The notes beneath the pieces are model-generated. The model ran no database searches. It was not told where the DNA came from and worked only from the letters and a program-made list of their open reading frames with translations. The position numbers and the translations under genes are program-made. DNA of 64,000 nucleotides, taken from Oscillospiraceae bacterium. Its GTDB lineage: Bacteria > Bacillota > Clostridia > Oscillospirales > Acutalibacteraceae. How positions within the stretch are numbered: position 1 is the stretch's first letter; each line of letters begins with the position of its first letter. The stretch is from positions 1 to 64,000 of the forward strand of contig SVQH01000008.1 in NCBI GenBank assembly GCA_015065425.1, in the 5' to 3' direction. Shown piece after piece: positions 41,858-50,712 of this stretch.

Positions 41858-42304
41858 ATGAAAATTCACGAGTTATCGCCTGCTCCCGGTTCAAACAGAC
41901 CGGTTAAGCGTATAGGCAGAGGACCCGCTTCCGGTCAGGGTAAGACCGCCGGTAAGGGTCACAAGGGTCAGAAGGCAAGAGCCGGCCGTGGTATGAATCC
42001 CGGTTTTGAAGGCGGTCAGATGCCCTTACAGAGAAGACTCCCCAAGAGAGGCTTCAACAACATCTTCGCAAAGGAAATTGCTATTGTTAATGTAGCAGCA
42101 CTTGATAATGCTTTTGAAGATGGTGCAGTTATTGATTCTGCAGCTCTCATCGAAAAAGGCCTCGTTAAGAAAGAACTTGACGGTATCAAGATCCTTGCAC
42201 ACGGTGAACTCACAAAGAAGTTCACAGTTAAGGCACACGCCTTTTCCGCAGAAGCAAAAGCAAAGATCGAGGCAGCAGGCGGCACAGCCGAAGTTGTAGA
42301 ATAA
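41858..42304 (+). CDS. rplO: 50S ribosomal protein L15
   Basis: The 148-residue protein has the Gly/Arg-rich N-terminal extension ([37 protein letters not shown]) that penetrates 23S rRNA. It is followed after 51 nt by secY. Confidence 0.98.
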   Translation: MKIHELSPAPGSNRPVKRIGRGPASGQGKTAGKGHKGQKARAGRGMNPGFEGGQMPLQRRLPKRGFNNIFAKEIAIVNVAALDNAFEDGAVIDSAALIEKGLVKKELDGIKILAHGELTKKFTVKAHAFSAEAKAKIEAAGGTAEVVE

Positions 42305-42355
42305 TAAATCTTTGAATTTACTTAATAACGGAAAAGGAAGGAGCGTGTTTTACAC

Positions 42356-43684
42356 ATGATAAAAACTATGGTCAATGCATGGAAGATTGCGGACCTTCGT
42401 AAAAAAATCATTTACACTGCGTTCATTCTCTTCCTGTTCAGATTAGGTTGCGCAATACCTGTTCCTTTTATCAATATCGTTAGTGAACAGGGACTCGTTG
42501 GCGACAATACCGGTACTTTCCTCAACTACCTTTCAATGATGACCGGTGAGGCATTTAACTATGGTCGTGTTTTTGCATTAGGTATTACACCGTACATTAA
42601 CTCTTCCATTATCCTTCAGCTTTTAGCTGTTGCTATTCCGGCACTTGAAAAGCTTTCTCACGATGAGGAAGGCCGTAAAAAAATGGCAGCCATAACCCGT
42701 TATGTAACAGTAGCACTTGCTATACTTCAGGGTATTGCTTACTATGTTTACATCTGGAGCCAGGGAATGCTTACTCCCGATGCTAACGGCGTAAAATACA
42801 CAGGCTTCGGTGCTTTCTTCCAGGGCTTGGTAATCGTTTGTGTTCTTACTGCAGGTTCCGCACTTGTTATGTGGCTCGGTGAACAGATAAACGAAAAGGG
42901 CATCGGTAACGGTATCTCACTCATCCTTTTTGCAGGTATCGTTTCAAGAATCCCCGCAATTCTTACTCAGATGTTCGATGCGGTATACAGAATGGGTAAA
43001 TGGTATTATCTCATTGCTCCTCTTGCACTTATCGGTCTTCTTGCTATGATCGTCTACATCTGCTTCATGGATGGCGGCGAACGCAGAATTCCCGTGCAGT
43101 ATGCAAAGAGAGTTGTAGGCCGTAAGATGTACGGCGGACAGAGCTCCAACATTCCGATTAAGGTTAATATGTCAGGTGTTCTCCCCGTTATCTTCGCAAG
43201 CTCAATTCTTTCTCTTCCTCCCACTGTTGAAATGTTTATTCAGGATAAAATCACTGATGGTTCTTTCTGGCAAACATTCTTCGGATGGTTCAAGGCAGAC
43301 AGTTGGGTTTACGGTGTTATCTATTTCTTACTCATAATTTTCTTCGCATATTTCTATTCATCAATTCAGTATAATCCCGTTGAAATGGCTAATAACCTTG
43401 CAAAGAACTCAGGTATGATTCCCGGAATCCGTTCCGGTAAGCCTACTGCAGAGTACATTGCAAAAATCATCAGCAAGATGGTTCTTCTCGGTGCTCTTAT
43501 GCTGAGTGTGTGCGCACTTTTCCCCGTTATCTTCTCTCAGATTACAACAGCTGTTGGTTACGGCGATATCGATGTTTCAATCGGCGGTACATCAATCATA
43601 ATTCTTGTTGGTGTTGCTCTTGAAACTGTATCTCAGATTGAGAGTCAGATGATGATGCGTCACTACAAGGGCTTCCTTGATTAA
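42356..43684 (+). CDS. secY: SecY protein translocase subunit
   Basis: The 442-residue protein has ten transmembrane segments (LFRLGCAIPVPFIN; ITPYINSSIILQLL; GIGNGISLILFAGI; QYAKRVVGRKMYGGQSSNIP). It forms the Sec channel with SecE and SecG and is driven by SecA. It would export the many signal-peptide proteins in this window. The spc-operon position is conserved. Confidence 0.97.
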   Translation: MIKTMVNAWKIADLRKKIIYTAFILFLFRLGCAIPVPFINIVSEQGLVGDNTGTFLNYLSMMTGEAFNYGRVFALGITPYINSSIILQLLAVAIPALEKLSHDEEGRKKMAAITRYVTVALAILQGIAYYVYIWSQGMLTPDANGVKYTGFGAFFQGLVIVCVLTAGSALVMWLGEQINEKGIGNGISLILFAGIVSRIPAILTQMFDAVYRMGKWYYLIAPLALIGLLAMIVYICFMDGGERRIPVQYAKRVVGRKMYGGQSSNIPIKVNMSGVLPVIFASSILSLPPTVEMFIQDKITDGSFWQTFFGWFKADSWVYGVIYFLLIIFFAYFYSSIQYNPVEMANNLAKNSGMIPGIRSGKPTAEYIAKIISKMVLLGALMLSVCALFPVIFSQITTAVGYGDIDVSIGGTSIIILVGVALETVSQIESQMMMRHYKGFLD

Positions 43685-43700
43685 TAAGGAGGATAAACCG

Positions 43701-44333
43701 ATGAATATAATTTTTCTCGGTGCCCCCGGTGCAGGTAAAGGTACACAGGCGGAAATAGTAAGCGAAAAGCTTGCTATTCCCACCGTATCTACCGGTAATA
43801 TTATCCGTGCTGCACTTAAAAACGGCACACCTATGGGTCTTAAGGCTAAAGAATATATCGAATCCGGAAAGCTTGTTCCTGATGAAGTCGTAATCGGCAT
43901 CATAAAGGACAGACTTCAGGAAGATGACTGTAAAAACGGTTTTATTCTTGACGGTTTCCCCAGAACCATTCCTCAGGCGGCAGCACTTGATGAAATGGGT
44001 ATAATTATTGACAAGGTAATTGACATTGAAGTTGCAGATGAAAGAATCGCAGCAAGAATGTCAGGAAGAAGAGTATGCAAGGCTTGCGGAAATTCGTATC
44101 ACCTTGAATATAAGAAACCTGCAAACGACGGTGTCTGTGATGCTTGCGGCGGTGAGCTTGTTCAGAGAAAGGACGATGCTCCTGAGACAGTTCTTGAACG
44201 TCTCAAGGTTTACCACGAGGAAACAGAGCCTCTTAAGGATTATTATGAAAAGCAGGGTAAGCTTTTCATTGTTGAGGGGCAGGAAGAAGTCAGTGATACA
44301 ACTGCTCTTACCCTCAAAGCAGTGGAGGATTAA
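43701..44333 (+). CDS. adk: adenylate kinase, zinc-lid form
   Basis: The 210-residue enzyme catalyses ATP + AMP = 2 ADP. It has P-loop GAPGAGKGT, the AMP-binding region STGNIIRAAL, DGFPRT, and a lid with four Cys (CKAC, CDAC) that bind zinc, as in Gram-positive enzymes. I start at the ATG at 43701, 8 nt after GGAGG; the longer frame overlaps secY. Confidence 0.97.
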   Translation: MNIIFLGAPGAGKGTQAEIVSEKLAIPTVSTGNIIRAALKNGTPMGLKAKEYIESGKLVPDEVVIGIIKDRLQEDDCKNGFILDGFPRTIPQAAALDEMGIIIDKVIDIEVADERIAARMSGRRVCKACGNSYHLEYKKPANDGVCDACGGELVQRKDDAPETVLERLKVYHEETEPLKDYYEKQGKLFIVEGQEEVSDTTALTLKAVED

Positions 44334-44335
44334 GC

Positions 44336-45085
44336 ATGATAGTGCTGAAAACACGCCGTGAACTTGAACTTATGCGTGAAGCCGGAAGAATTTCGGCAAC
44401 GGCACTGAAACTTGCCGGTGAAGCGGTACAGCCCGGTATTACTACCAAGGAAATCGATAAGATAGCTTATGACTATATAAAAAGTCAGGGAGCTGTTCCG
44501 AGTTTTCTGAACTATAACGGCTTTCCGGCAACTGCATGCATTTCCATAAATCAAGAAGTTATTCATGGAATCCCCGATAAAGAACATGTGATCAGAGAAG
44601 GCGATATCGTAAGCATAGATCTGGGAGCGGTTTATAACGGCTTTCACGGTGATAATGCGGCGACATTTCCCTGCGGAAAGATATCCCCGTCTGCCGAGCG
44701 GCTGTGCAACACCACAAAGGAGTCTCTCTATGTAGGACTTTCAAAGGCTGTTGCAGGAAACAGACTGGGAGACATCGGTTTCGCAATTCAGGATTACTGT
44801 ACAAAGAGAGGATACGGAGTTGTCCGTGATTACACAGGTCACGGTATAGGAACTCATCTCCATGAAGATCCTTCGGTTCCGAATTACGGCAAACCCGGAA
44901 AGGGAGCTCGACTCCTGCCCGGCATGACCATTGCCATTGAACCGATGATTAATGAAGGAACTCACGATGTCAGAGTTCTTAAGAACAACTGGACGGTTGT
45001 GACTGCTGACGGAAAACTGTCAGCACATTTTGAACACACTGTCGCAATAACCGAAGGCGAGTGTATAATTCTTACACAAGTATAA
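44336..45085 (+). CDS. map: type I methionine aminopeptidase
   Basis: The 249-residue enzyme removes N-terminal Met. It has the conserved dimetal ligands in SIDLGAVYNGFHGDNA, the GHGIGTHLHEDPSVPN motif, and the Glu residues of AIEPMINEG and SAHFEHTVAITE. It starts 2 nt after the adk stop. Confidence 0.97.
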   Translation: MIVLKTRRELELMREAGRISATALKLAGEAVQPGITTKEIDKIAYDYIKSQGAVPSFLNYNGFPATACISINQEVIHGIPDKEHVIREGDIVSIDLGAVYNGFHGDNAATFPCGKISPSAERLCNTTKESLYVGLSKAVAGNRLGDIGFAIQDYCTKRGYGVVRDYTGHGIGTHLHEDPSVPNYGKPGKGARLLPGMTIAIEPMINEGTHDVRVLKNNWTVVTADGKLSAHFEHTVAITEGECIILTQV

Positions 45086-45095
45086 GAGGTGCAGG

Positions 45096-45341
45096 ATGTT
45101 TTTAAGAGGACAGGTAGTAAGATCACTTGCAGGAAGAGATAAAGGTTATCTCATGACTGTAACTGATTATGACGGAACTTATGTATATGTGTGTGACGGA
45201 AAAGAGAGAAGACTTTCGGGTCCTAAGCGTAAAAATCCGCGGCATATAGAAAAAACACCTTGGCTCCTGGCTGAAAACAGGATGCACTCTGACAGAGGGT
45301 TAAGAAAAGCCCTCAGAGAATTAGAGTTCAACAAAGAATGA
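45096..45341 (+). CDS. KOW-domain RNA-binding protein (L14e-like)
   Basis: An 81-residue protein with an N-terminal KOW/SH3-like barrel ([40 protein letters not shown]) and a helical tail. It corresponds to the small KOW protein often encoded between map and infA in Clostridia. A ribosome-associated role is likely but not established. It overlaps the extended infA frame by 4 nt. Confidence 0.85.
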   Translation: MFLRGQVVRSLAGRDKGYLMTVTDYDGTYVYVCDGKERRLSGPKRKNPRHIEKTPWLLAENRMHSDRGLRKALRELEFNKE

Positions 45342-45355
45342 CGGAGGTAATCGTT

Positions 45356-45574
45356 ATGTCCAAACAGGATAACATCGAAATCGAAGGTACCGTTGTAGAA
45401 GCTCTCCCCAATGCGGCATTCAAAGTAGAGCTTGAAAACGGAAAAGTGATCTTAGCTCATATCTCAGGTAAGCTTCGTATGAACTATATTCGTATTCTTC
45501 CCGGAGATAAGGTTACGGTCGAACTTTCACCCTATGATCTCACAAAGGGACGCATTACTTGGCGTTCCAAATAA
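45356..45574 (+). CDS. infA: translation initiation factor IF-1
   Basis: The 72-residue OB-fold protein ([51 protein letters not shown]) binds the 30S A site during initiation. The start at 45356 lies 8 nt after CGGAGG; the longer frame adds six residues upstream of the ribosome binding site. Confidence 0.97.
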   Translation: MSKQDNIEIEGTVVEALPNAAFKVELENGKVILAHISGKLRMNYIRILPGDKVTVELSPYDLTKGRITWRSK

Positions 45575-45580
45575 AAAACG

Positions 45581-45605
45581 GATAGAAACGTTTCTCGTTT
45601 TTATC
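45581..45605 (+). other. hairpin between infA and rpmJ
   Basis: GATAGAAACG-tttct-CGTTTTTATC forms a 10-bp stem with one G-U pair in the 59-nt gap. It may be a weak attenuator or stability element. Confidence 0.4.
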
Positions 45606-45633
45606 AGTGCAAAAATATTAGGAGGTATTCACA

Positions 45634-45747
45634 ATGAAAGTCAGACCTTCTGTAAAGAAAATTTGCGAGAAGTGCAAAATCATTAAGCGCAAGGGAAAAG
45701 TAATGGTTATCTGTGAAAATCCCAAGCACAAGCAGCGTCAGGGCTAA
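45634..45747 (+). CDS. rpmJ: 50S ribosomal protein L36, zinc form
   Basis: A 37-residue protein ([20 protein letters not shown], then [13 protein letters not shown]) with the Cys3-His zinc site of the C+ form. TAGGAGGT precedes the start. Confidence 0.97.
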   Translation: MKVRPSVKKICEKCKIIKRKGKVMVICENPKHKQRQG

Positions 45748-45787
45748 GCCTTGACCAACAACCTATTAATGGAGGTGCAACTGACAA

Positions 45788-46156
45788 ATGGCGCGTATAT
45801 CTGGTGTAGACCTTCCCAGAGAGAAGAGAGTTGAAATTGCTCTTACTTATATCTATGGTATAGGTCATAAAACTGCAAGCGACATTATTAAGGCAACAGG
45901 TGTTGATCCTGACATCAGAGTCAAGGATTTAACAGAAGACGATGTTTCTAAACTTCGTGAGTATATCGACCACAATGTTAAGGTTGAAGGTGATCTCAGA
46001 AGAGAAACAGCATTTGATATCAAGAGACTTATAGAAATTGGCTGCTATCGCGGTGTTCGTCATCGTAAGGGTCTCCCCGTAAGAGGTCAGCGTTCAAAGA
46101 CAAACGCTCGTACACGTAAGGGTCCCAAGAAGACAATTGCTAATAAGAAGAAGTAA
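45788..46156 (+). CDS. rpsM: 30S ribosomal protein S13
   Basis: The 122-residue protein ([38 protein letters not shown]) in the 30S head contacts tRNA and L5. GGAGG precedes the start. Confidence 0.98.
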   Translation: MARISGVDLPREKRVEIALTYIYGIGHKTASDIIKATGVDPDIRVKDLTEDDVSKLREYIDHNVKVEGDLRRETAFDIKRLIEIGCYRGVRHRKGLPVRGQRSKTNARTRKGPKKTIANKKK

Positions 46157-46170
46157 GGAGGAGTATCAGT

Positions 46171-46572
46171 ATGGCTAAGGCTGTAGCTAAAAAAGGCACA
46201 ACTCGTAAGCGTCGTGAACGTAAGAATATTGATCGTGGTGCTGTACACATTCAGTCCACATTCAATAACACAATAGTTACTATTTCTGATACTCAGGGAA
46301 ATACCGTTTCATGGGCATCTGCCGGTGAAATGGGCTTCAGAGGATCAAGAAAGTCCACTCCCTTTGCAGCACAGACAGCTGCTGAAACAGCTGCTAAGAT
46401 TGCAATGGAGCATGGCATGAAGACCGTTGAGGTTTATGTTAAGGGCCCCGGACAGGGCAGAGAAGCAGCAATCCGTGCTCTTCAGACTGCAGGTCTTGAG
46501 GTTACAATGATTAAGGATGTAACTCCCATTCCTCACAACGGCTGCCGTCCTCCCAAAAGAAGACGTGTATAA
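46171..46572 (+). CDS. rpsK: 30S ribosomal protein S11
   Basis: The 133-residue protein ([53 protein letters not shown]) lies on the 30S platform. Confidence 0.98.
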   Translation: MAKAVAKKGTTRKRRERKNIDRGAVHIQSTFNNTIVTISDTQGNTVSWASAGEMGFRGSRKSTPFAAQTAAETAAKIAMEHGMKTVEVYVKGPGQGREAAIRALQTAGLEVTMIKDVTPIPHNGCRPPKRRRV

Positions 46573-46597
46573 GATATTACAGGAGGTGTCATAAACT

Positions 46598-47224
46598 ATG
46601 GCAAGATATACCGGTGCGGTATGTAAATTGTGCCGCCGTGAAGGCAAGAAGCTCTTCTTAAAGGGTGAAAGATGCTATACCGGCAAATGTGCGATCGAAC
46701 GCCGCAACTATGCACCCGGCCAGCACGGTCAGGGACGTAAAAAGGCTTCCGAATACGGAACACAGCTTCGTGCAAAGCAGACCGCAAGAAGATATTATGG
46801 CATAAACGAATTACAGTTCAGCAAATATTTTGAAATGGCAGAGAAGCAGGCAGGTATGACAGGTGAAAACCTTCTTCGTATCTGTGAGAGCCGTCTTGAT
46901 AACATTGTTTATCTTTTAGGCTGGGCTTCATCCCGTGCAGAAGCAAGACAGCTTGTTACACACGGTCATTTCCAGGTTAACGGCAGAAAGGTTGATATTC
47001 CTTCCTACCTTTGCAAAGCAGGAGAAGTTCTTTCTATAAAGAAGGAAAGCCTCGACAGTGAAAAGTTCAAGGCTGTTCTCGAAGCTAACGCTTCAAGACC
47101 TGTTCCCCAGTGGCTCGAAGCTGCTGCAGAAACTCATACAGCAAAGATCGTTGCTCTTCCCGAAAGAGATCAGATTCTCGTTCCCGTTGAAGAACACCTT
47201 ATCGTTGAGTTCTACTCCAAATAA
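46598..47224 (+). CDS. rpsD: 30S ribosomal protein S4, zinc form
   Basis: The 208-residue protein has an N-terminal four-Cys site (CKLC and CYTGKC) and an S4 RNA-binding domain ([20 protein letters not shown]). It is a primary 16S binder and in many bacteria an autogenous repressor of the alpha operon. A 77-nt gap with a hairpin separates it from rpoA. Confidence 0.98.
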   Translation: MARYTGAVCKLCRREGKKLFLKGERCYTGKCAIERRNYAPGQHGQGRKKASEYGTQLRAKQTARRYYGINELQFSKYFEMAEKQAGMTGENLLRICESRLDNIVYLLGWASSRAEARQLVTHGHFQVNGRKVDIPSYLCKAGEVLSIKKESLDSEKFKAVLEANASRPVPQWLEAAAETHTAKIVALPERDQILVPVEEHLIVEFYSK

Positions 47225-47261
47225 GCTTGATCTTTACTCATTTGTTTCTAAATTTTCGGAG

Positions 47262-47280
47262 CAGAACATTTTATGTTCTG
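47262..47280 (+). other. hairpin between rpsD and rpoA
   Basis: CAGAACA-ttta-TGTTCTG type stem (7 bp) lies just ahead of the rpoA AAGGAGGG. It has no T tract. Confidence 0.45.
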
Positions 47281-47301
47281 TAATAATAAGGAGGGTTTTG
47301 A

Positions 47302-48252
47302 ATGATAGGTATCGAAAAGCCCAGCATAACTACTGTTGATTTGAGTGATGACGGTTCACACGGCATATTTGTACTTGAACCCCTTGAAAGAGGCTATGGT
47401 ACAACACTCGGTAACAGTTTGCGTCGTGTACTTTTATCATCACTTACAGGCTATGCCATTACATCTGTTAAGATCAATGGTGTACTTCATGAGTTTTCTA
47501 CCATTGATGGCGTGAAAGAGGATGTTACTGAAATCGTCCTTAACTTAAAGAACGTTATTCTCAAGATTTTCGGCGATGAACCCAAAACGATGTATATCGA
47601 TGTAAGCAATGCTACAGAGATCACTGCCGGAGATATTCAGACAGATTCGGAGGTTGAAATCCTTAACCCCGACTGGCACATTGCTACACTCAGTCCTGAT
47701 GCTCATGTCAGAATGGAGCTTACTGCTGATATCGGCAGAGGCTATGTGTCAGCGGAGCGTAACAAGGCTTTGCTTAATCCCGCTATCGGCGTTATAGCAA
47801 TAGACTCTATTTACACTCCTGTGAGCAAGGTAAATTATACCGTAGAGAACACACGTGTCGGCGATATTACCGACTACGATAAGTTAACTCTTGAGGTATG
47901 GACAAACGGAACACTTACGGCAAAGGATGCTGTTTCGTTTGCAGCCAAGATTCTCAACGAACATCTCAATCTCTTTGTTGACCTTTCAGAAGAAGCAGGA
48001 AACGTTGAGGTTATGGTCGTTAAGGATACCGATTCTAATAAGCAGACATTAGAGATGACCGTTGAGGAGCTTGACCTTTCAGTTCGTTCATTTAATTGTC
48101 TTAAGAGAGCGAACATTCACAAGGTTGGCGATTTGATAGAAAAGACTGAAGATGACATGATGAAAGTCAGAAATCTCGGCAAGAAGTCACTTGACGAGGT
48201 TGTTGCAAAACTTGCACAGTTTGGTTTATCTCTTCGTCAGGAGGATGAATAA
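47302..48252 (+). CDS. rpoA: RNA polymerase alpha subunit
   Basis: The 316-residue protein has an N-terminal dimerisation domain ([20 protein letters not shown]) and a C-terminal UP-element/activator-binding domain ([32 protein letters not shown]). It is of normal length. GGAGGG precedes the start. Confidence 0.98.
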   Translation: MIGIEKPSITTVDLSDDGSHGIFVLEPLERGYGTTLGNSLRRVLLSSLTGYAITSVKINGVLHEFSTIDGVKEDVTEIVLNLKNVILKIFGDEPKTMYIDVSNATEITAGDIQTDSEVEILNPDWHIATLSPDAHVRMELTADIGRGYVSAERNKALLNPAIGVIAIDSIYTPVSKVNYTVENTRVGDITDYDKLTLEVWTNGTLTAKDAVSFAAKILNEHLNLFVDLSEEAGNVEVMVVKDTDSNKQTLEMTVEELDLSVRSFNCLKRANIHKVGDLIEKTEDDMMKVRNLGKKSLDEVVAKLAQFGLSLRQEDE

Positions 48253-48297
48253 TCCTTTCACAATCTAACCTTTTTAGGTATTAAGGAGTGATTTTAA

Positions 48298-48639
48298 ATG
48301 CCCGGAACCAGAAAGCTCGGCAGACCTACTGATCATCGTAGAGCTATGATGAGAGCTATGGTAACTTACCTTTTGGAAAATGGCAAAATTGAAACCACCG
48401 TTACAAGAGCTAAGGAAGTTCGTGCTATTACCGAGAAAATGATTACTCTCGCTAAGGTAAACTCCCTTCACAATAGAAGACAGGCAATGGCTTACATCAC
48501 AAAGGAAGACGTTGTTAAGAAGCTCTTTGACGAAGTTGCACCTAAGTATGCAGAAGTTAAGGGTGGTTATTGCCGCATCATCAAGACAGGTCCCCGCCGC
48601 GGTGACGCTGCCGAGATGTGCATAATCGAACTCATCTGA
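48298..48639 (+). CDS. rplQ: 50S ribosomal protein L17
   Basis: The 113-residue protein ([40 protein letters not shown]) lies near the tunnel exit and is the last gene of the supercluster. A strong terminator follows. Confidence 0.98.
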   Translation: MPGTRKLGRPTDHRRAMMRAMVTYLLENGKIETTVTRAKEVRAITEKMITLAKVNSLHNRRQAMAYITKEDVVKKLFDEVAPKYAEVKGGYCRIIKTGPRRGDAAEMCIIELI

Positions 48640-48670
48640 GTTTATTCCAAAAAGCAAAGCATATAAAATG

Positions 48671-48701
48671 ACGGAGCACCGAAAGGTGTTCCGTTTTTTT
48701 T
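48671..48701 (+). terminator. terminator of the ribosomal supercluster
   Basis: ACGGAGCACC-gaaa-GGTGTTCCGT with a GNRA-type loop is followed by T8. Confidence 0.95.
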
Positions 48702-48743
48702 GCTCTGTCAATTTAAGATTTGATTAAGATTTTTTTATCAGTA

Positions 48744-48771
48744 TTGATTTCACGACTTTTACAGATATAAT
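48744..48771 (+). promoter_or_regulatory. sigma-A-type promoter
   Basis: TTGATT (48744-48749), a 16-bp spacer and TATAAT (48766-48771) lie 36 bp before the next gene. Confidence 0.6.
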
Positions 48772-48807
48772 GTAAGTGTGTAGAATCAGCAAGATGAGGG
48801 GAATGTT

Positions 48808-49371
48808 ATGAATAAAAAACTATCAAAAATCGGACTTTTATTGATAGCAATATTAAATTGCCCGTATGTTCTGTTTTTAATCAGCGGATTAAAGCCTAAT
48901 CCTGTTACAAATAAAATAGTTGCCGAAAATACGTGGTTTGCAATAATTACATCGGCAATTTTAATACTGTTGTGTGTTGCGGGGCTTTTTGTAAAAGAGA
49001 GACATATAGATAAATACAGGAAATGTTCAAAGCTCTTTGCAGGTCTAAGAGTAGTTGCCGGCGAATTTGGTGTTTTTTGGTTTACCTTTTACGAAGTGTG
49101 GAAGGACGCAGGTGTCACAAACCCATTAAGTATTTTTGCCGAACTTGATAAGCATAGCCTGTTTTTGGGTTTTGGAATTATATTATTGCTTTTTTCTTTA
49201 CCTCTTATGGGACATGTGGCTGCTTTGATGTGCTTTGAATACGGTCTTGAAAAAGAAAAGCGAATGAAAAAACTTAATATATATAAAATACTTCTTATTT
49301 GTCTGTCAATTATCGCATTAATCGGAATTGCGGTTTCAGGTGCAGTTTTATACAGTCAATATGTTCATTGA
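48808..49371 (+). CDS. four-helix membrane protein, unknown
   Basis: The 187-residue protein has four hydrophobic segments (about 7-28, 43-64, 117-140, 160-180) and a short charged cytoplasmic stretch. The start follows GAGGGGAATG. I recognise no family or catalytic motif. It is probably monocistronic. Confidence 0.7.
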   Translation: MNKKLSKIGLLLIAILNCPYVLFLISGLKPNPVTNKIVAENTWFAIITSAILILLCVAGLFVKERHIDKYRKCSKLFAGLRVVAGEFGVFWFTFYEVWKDAGVTNPLSIFAELDKHSLFLGFGIILLLFSLPLMGHVAALMCFEYGLEKEKRMKKLNIYKILLICLSIIALIGIAVSGAVLYSQYVH

Positions 49372-49473
49372 GCAGATTGATGTTACGGCAAAGCAATTTG
49401 TGTCTGATATGGGATGCTATAAAAAAGTAAAATGTCTATTGTGCAAAATTACACATTTTGATAATATTTTATG

Positions 49474-49502
49474 TTGACAATTAACAATTTAAGGATTATA
49501 CT
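49474..49502 (+). promoter_or_regulatory. sigma-A promoter of the SLC13-like gene
   Basis: TTGACA (49474-49479), a 17-bp spacer and TATACT (49497-49502). A terminator-like hairpin begins about where transcription would start. Confidence 0.7.
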
Positions 49503-49507
49503 TATAT

Positions 49508-49537
49508 CTCGGTGCGGTAAACGTGCCGAGTTTTTTT
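49508..49537 (+). terminator. terminator-like hairpin at the 5' end of the SLC13-like mRNA
   Basis: CTCGGTGC pairs with GTGCCGAG (two G-U pairs) and is followed by T7. It lies between the promoter and the ribosome binding site ACGGAG. It may terminate upstream reads or protect or attenuate the mRNA. Confidence 0.55.
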
Positions 49538-49552
49538 GTACGGAGATATGAA

Positions 49553-50659
49553 ATGACAAAGGTGATTGATTTTGTAAAAAAGAACGTGGTAATGGAAATT
49601 GCATTTGTTGCTGCTATTATTACTATGTTTTTTGTTCCTCCTGATAGGGAATATATCGGATATTTTGATTTCAAGACTCTTTCCTGCCTTTTCTGTGTGC
49701 TTGCAGTTGTCTGTGCATTAAAGCATATAAGGTTTTTCTATATTCTCGCAAGAAAGATAGTTGAAAGCTTCGGTAATATAAAATACTGCGTTCTTGCACT
49801 TGTCTATATAACCTTTATCGGGTCAATGCTTATTGCCAATGATATGGCACTTCTGACTTTTTTGCCACTGGGTTATTTTATACTTGAAGCAACCAAACAG
49901 CAGAAATACATGGCATTTACCTTTATAATGCAGAATATTGCCGCAAATCTCGGTGGTATGCTTACTCCCTTCGGAAATCCTCAGAATTTATATCTCTACA
50001 CCAAATTTGAAATTCCGAACGGTGAGTTTGTAAGTATTATGCTTCCGCCCTTTATCGTGGCAGTAATTATTATCACAGTTTGCTGCCTTGTATTTGTAAA
50101 AAGTGAAAAGCTTGAAATAACAGGAGAACCCATAAAACTTGATTACAAAAGAGCAGGTTTATATCTCGCACTGTTTATACTTTCAATAGCAATAGTTTTC
50201 AGAACCGTACCTTATGTAATAGGTCTAATCGTAATTCCCGCTGTGCTCCTTGTTTTTGACAGAAAAGCACTGAAAGAGGTTGATTATCCGCTTCTTCTGA
50301 CCTTCGTTTTCTTCTTTGTATTCGCTGGAAATATGGCAAGAATTGATATAATAAGAGAAGTATTTTCTTTCCTTCTCAATAAGAGTGTCCTTCTTTTCAG
50401 TGTTATATCCTGTCAATTTATCAGCAATGTTCCCTCTGCAATTCTCCTTTCACAGTTTACCGAGAATTATCCTGAACTTCTTTTAGGCGTAAATATCGGC
50501 GGTGTGGGTACTCTCATTTCTTCTCTTGCAAGTCTCATTACATTCAGAGAATATCACAAGCACAATCCGAAAAAGACACTTTATTATGTATGTCTTTTTT
50601 CGCTTTTCAATTTCGGTTTTCTCTTTCTTCTTTCGGGAATTGAAATGGTTATTATATAA
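49553..50659 (+). CDS. SLC13/CitMHS/ArsB-type ion transporter
   Basis: The 368-residue polytopic protein has about ten hydrophobic segments of the ion transporter superfamily. Signatures are ANDMALLTFLPLGYFIL and NIAANLGGMLTPFGNPQNLY in the first half and FISNVPSAILLSQFT with GVNIGGVGTLISSLAS in the second. These are the substrate and Na+ or H+ clamshell motifs of dicarboxylate, citrate or arsenite carriers. The exact substrate is open. I start at the ATG at 49553, 7 nt after ACGGAG; the longer frame begins inside the hairpin. Confidence 0.83.
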   Translation: MTKVIDFVKKNVVMEIAFVAAIITMFFVPPDREYIGYFDFKTLSCLFCVLAVVCALKHIRFFYILARKIVESFGNIKYCVLALVYITFIGSMLIANDMALLTFLPLGYFILEATKQQKYMAFTFIMQNIAANLGGMLTPFGNPQNLYLYTKFEIPNGEFVSIMLPPFIVAVIIITVCCLVFVKSEKLEITGEPIKLDYKRAGLYLALFILSIAIVFRTVPYVIGLIVIPAVLLVFDRKALKEVDYPLLLTFVFFFVFAGNMARIDIIREVFSFLLNKSVLLFSVISCQFISNVPSAILLSQFTENYPELLLGVNIGGVGTLISSLASLITFREYHKHNPKKTLYYVCLFSLFNFGFLFLLSGIEMVII

Positions 50660-50662
50660 ATA

Positions 50663-50696
50663 ATGCGGCTCTTCATTTTACGAAGAGCCGTATTTT
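50663..50696. terminator. bidirectional terminator
   Basis: CGGCTCTTC-attttac-GAAGAGCCG with flanking A/T lies between convergent genes ending at 50659 and 50713. Confidence 0.85.
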
Positions 50697-50712
50697 ATGT
50701 CATATTAACTGT

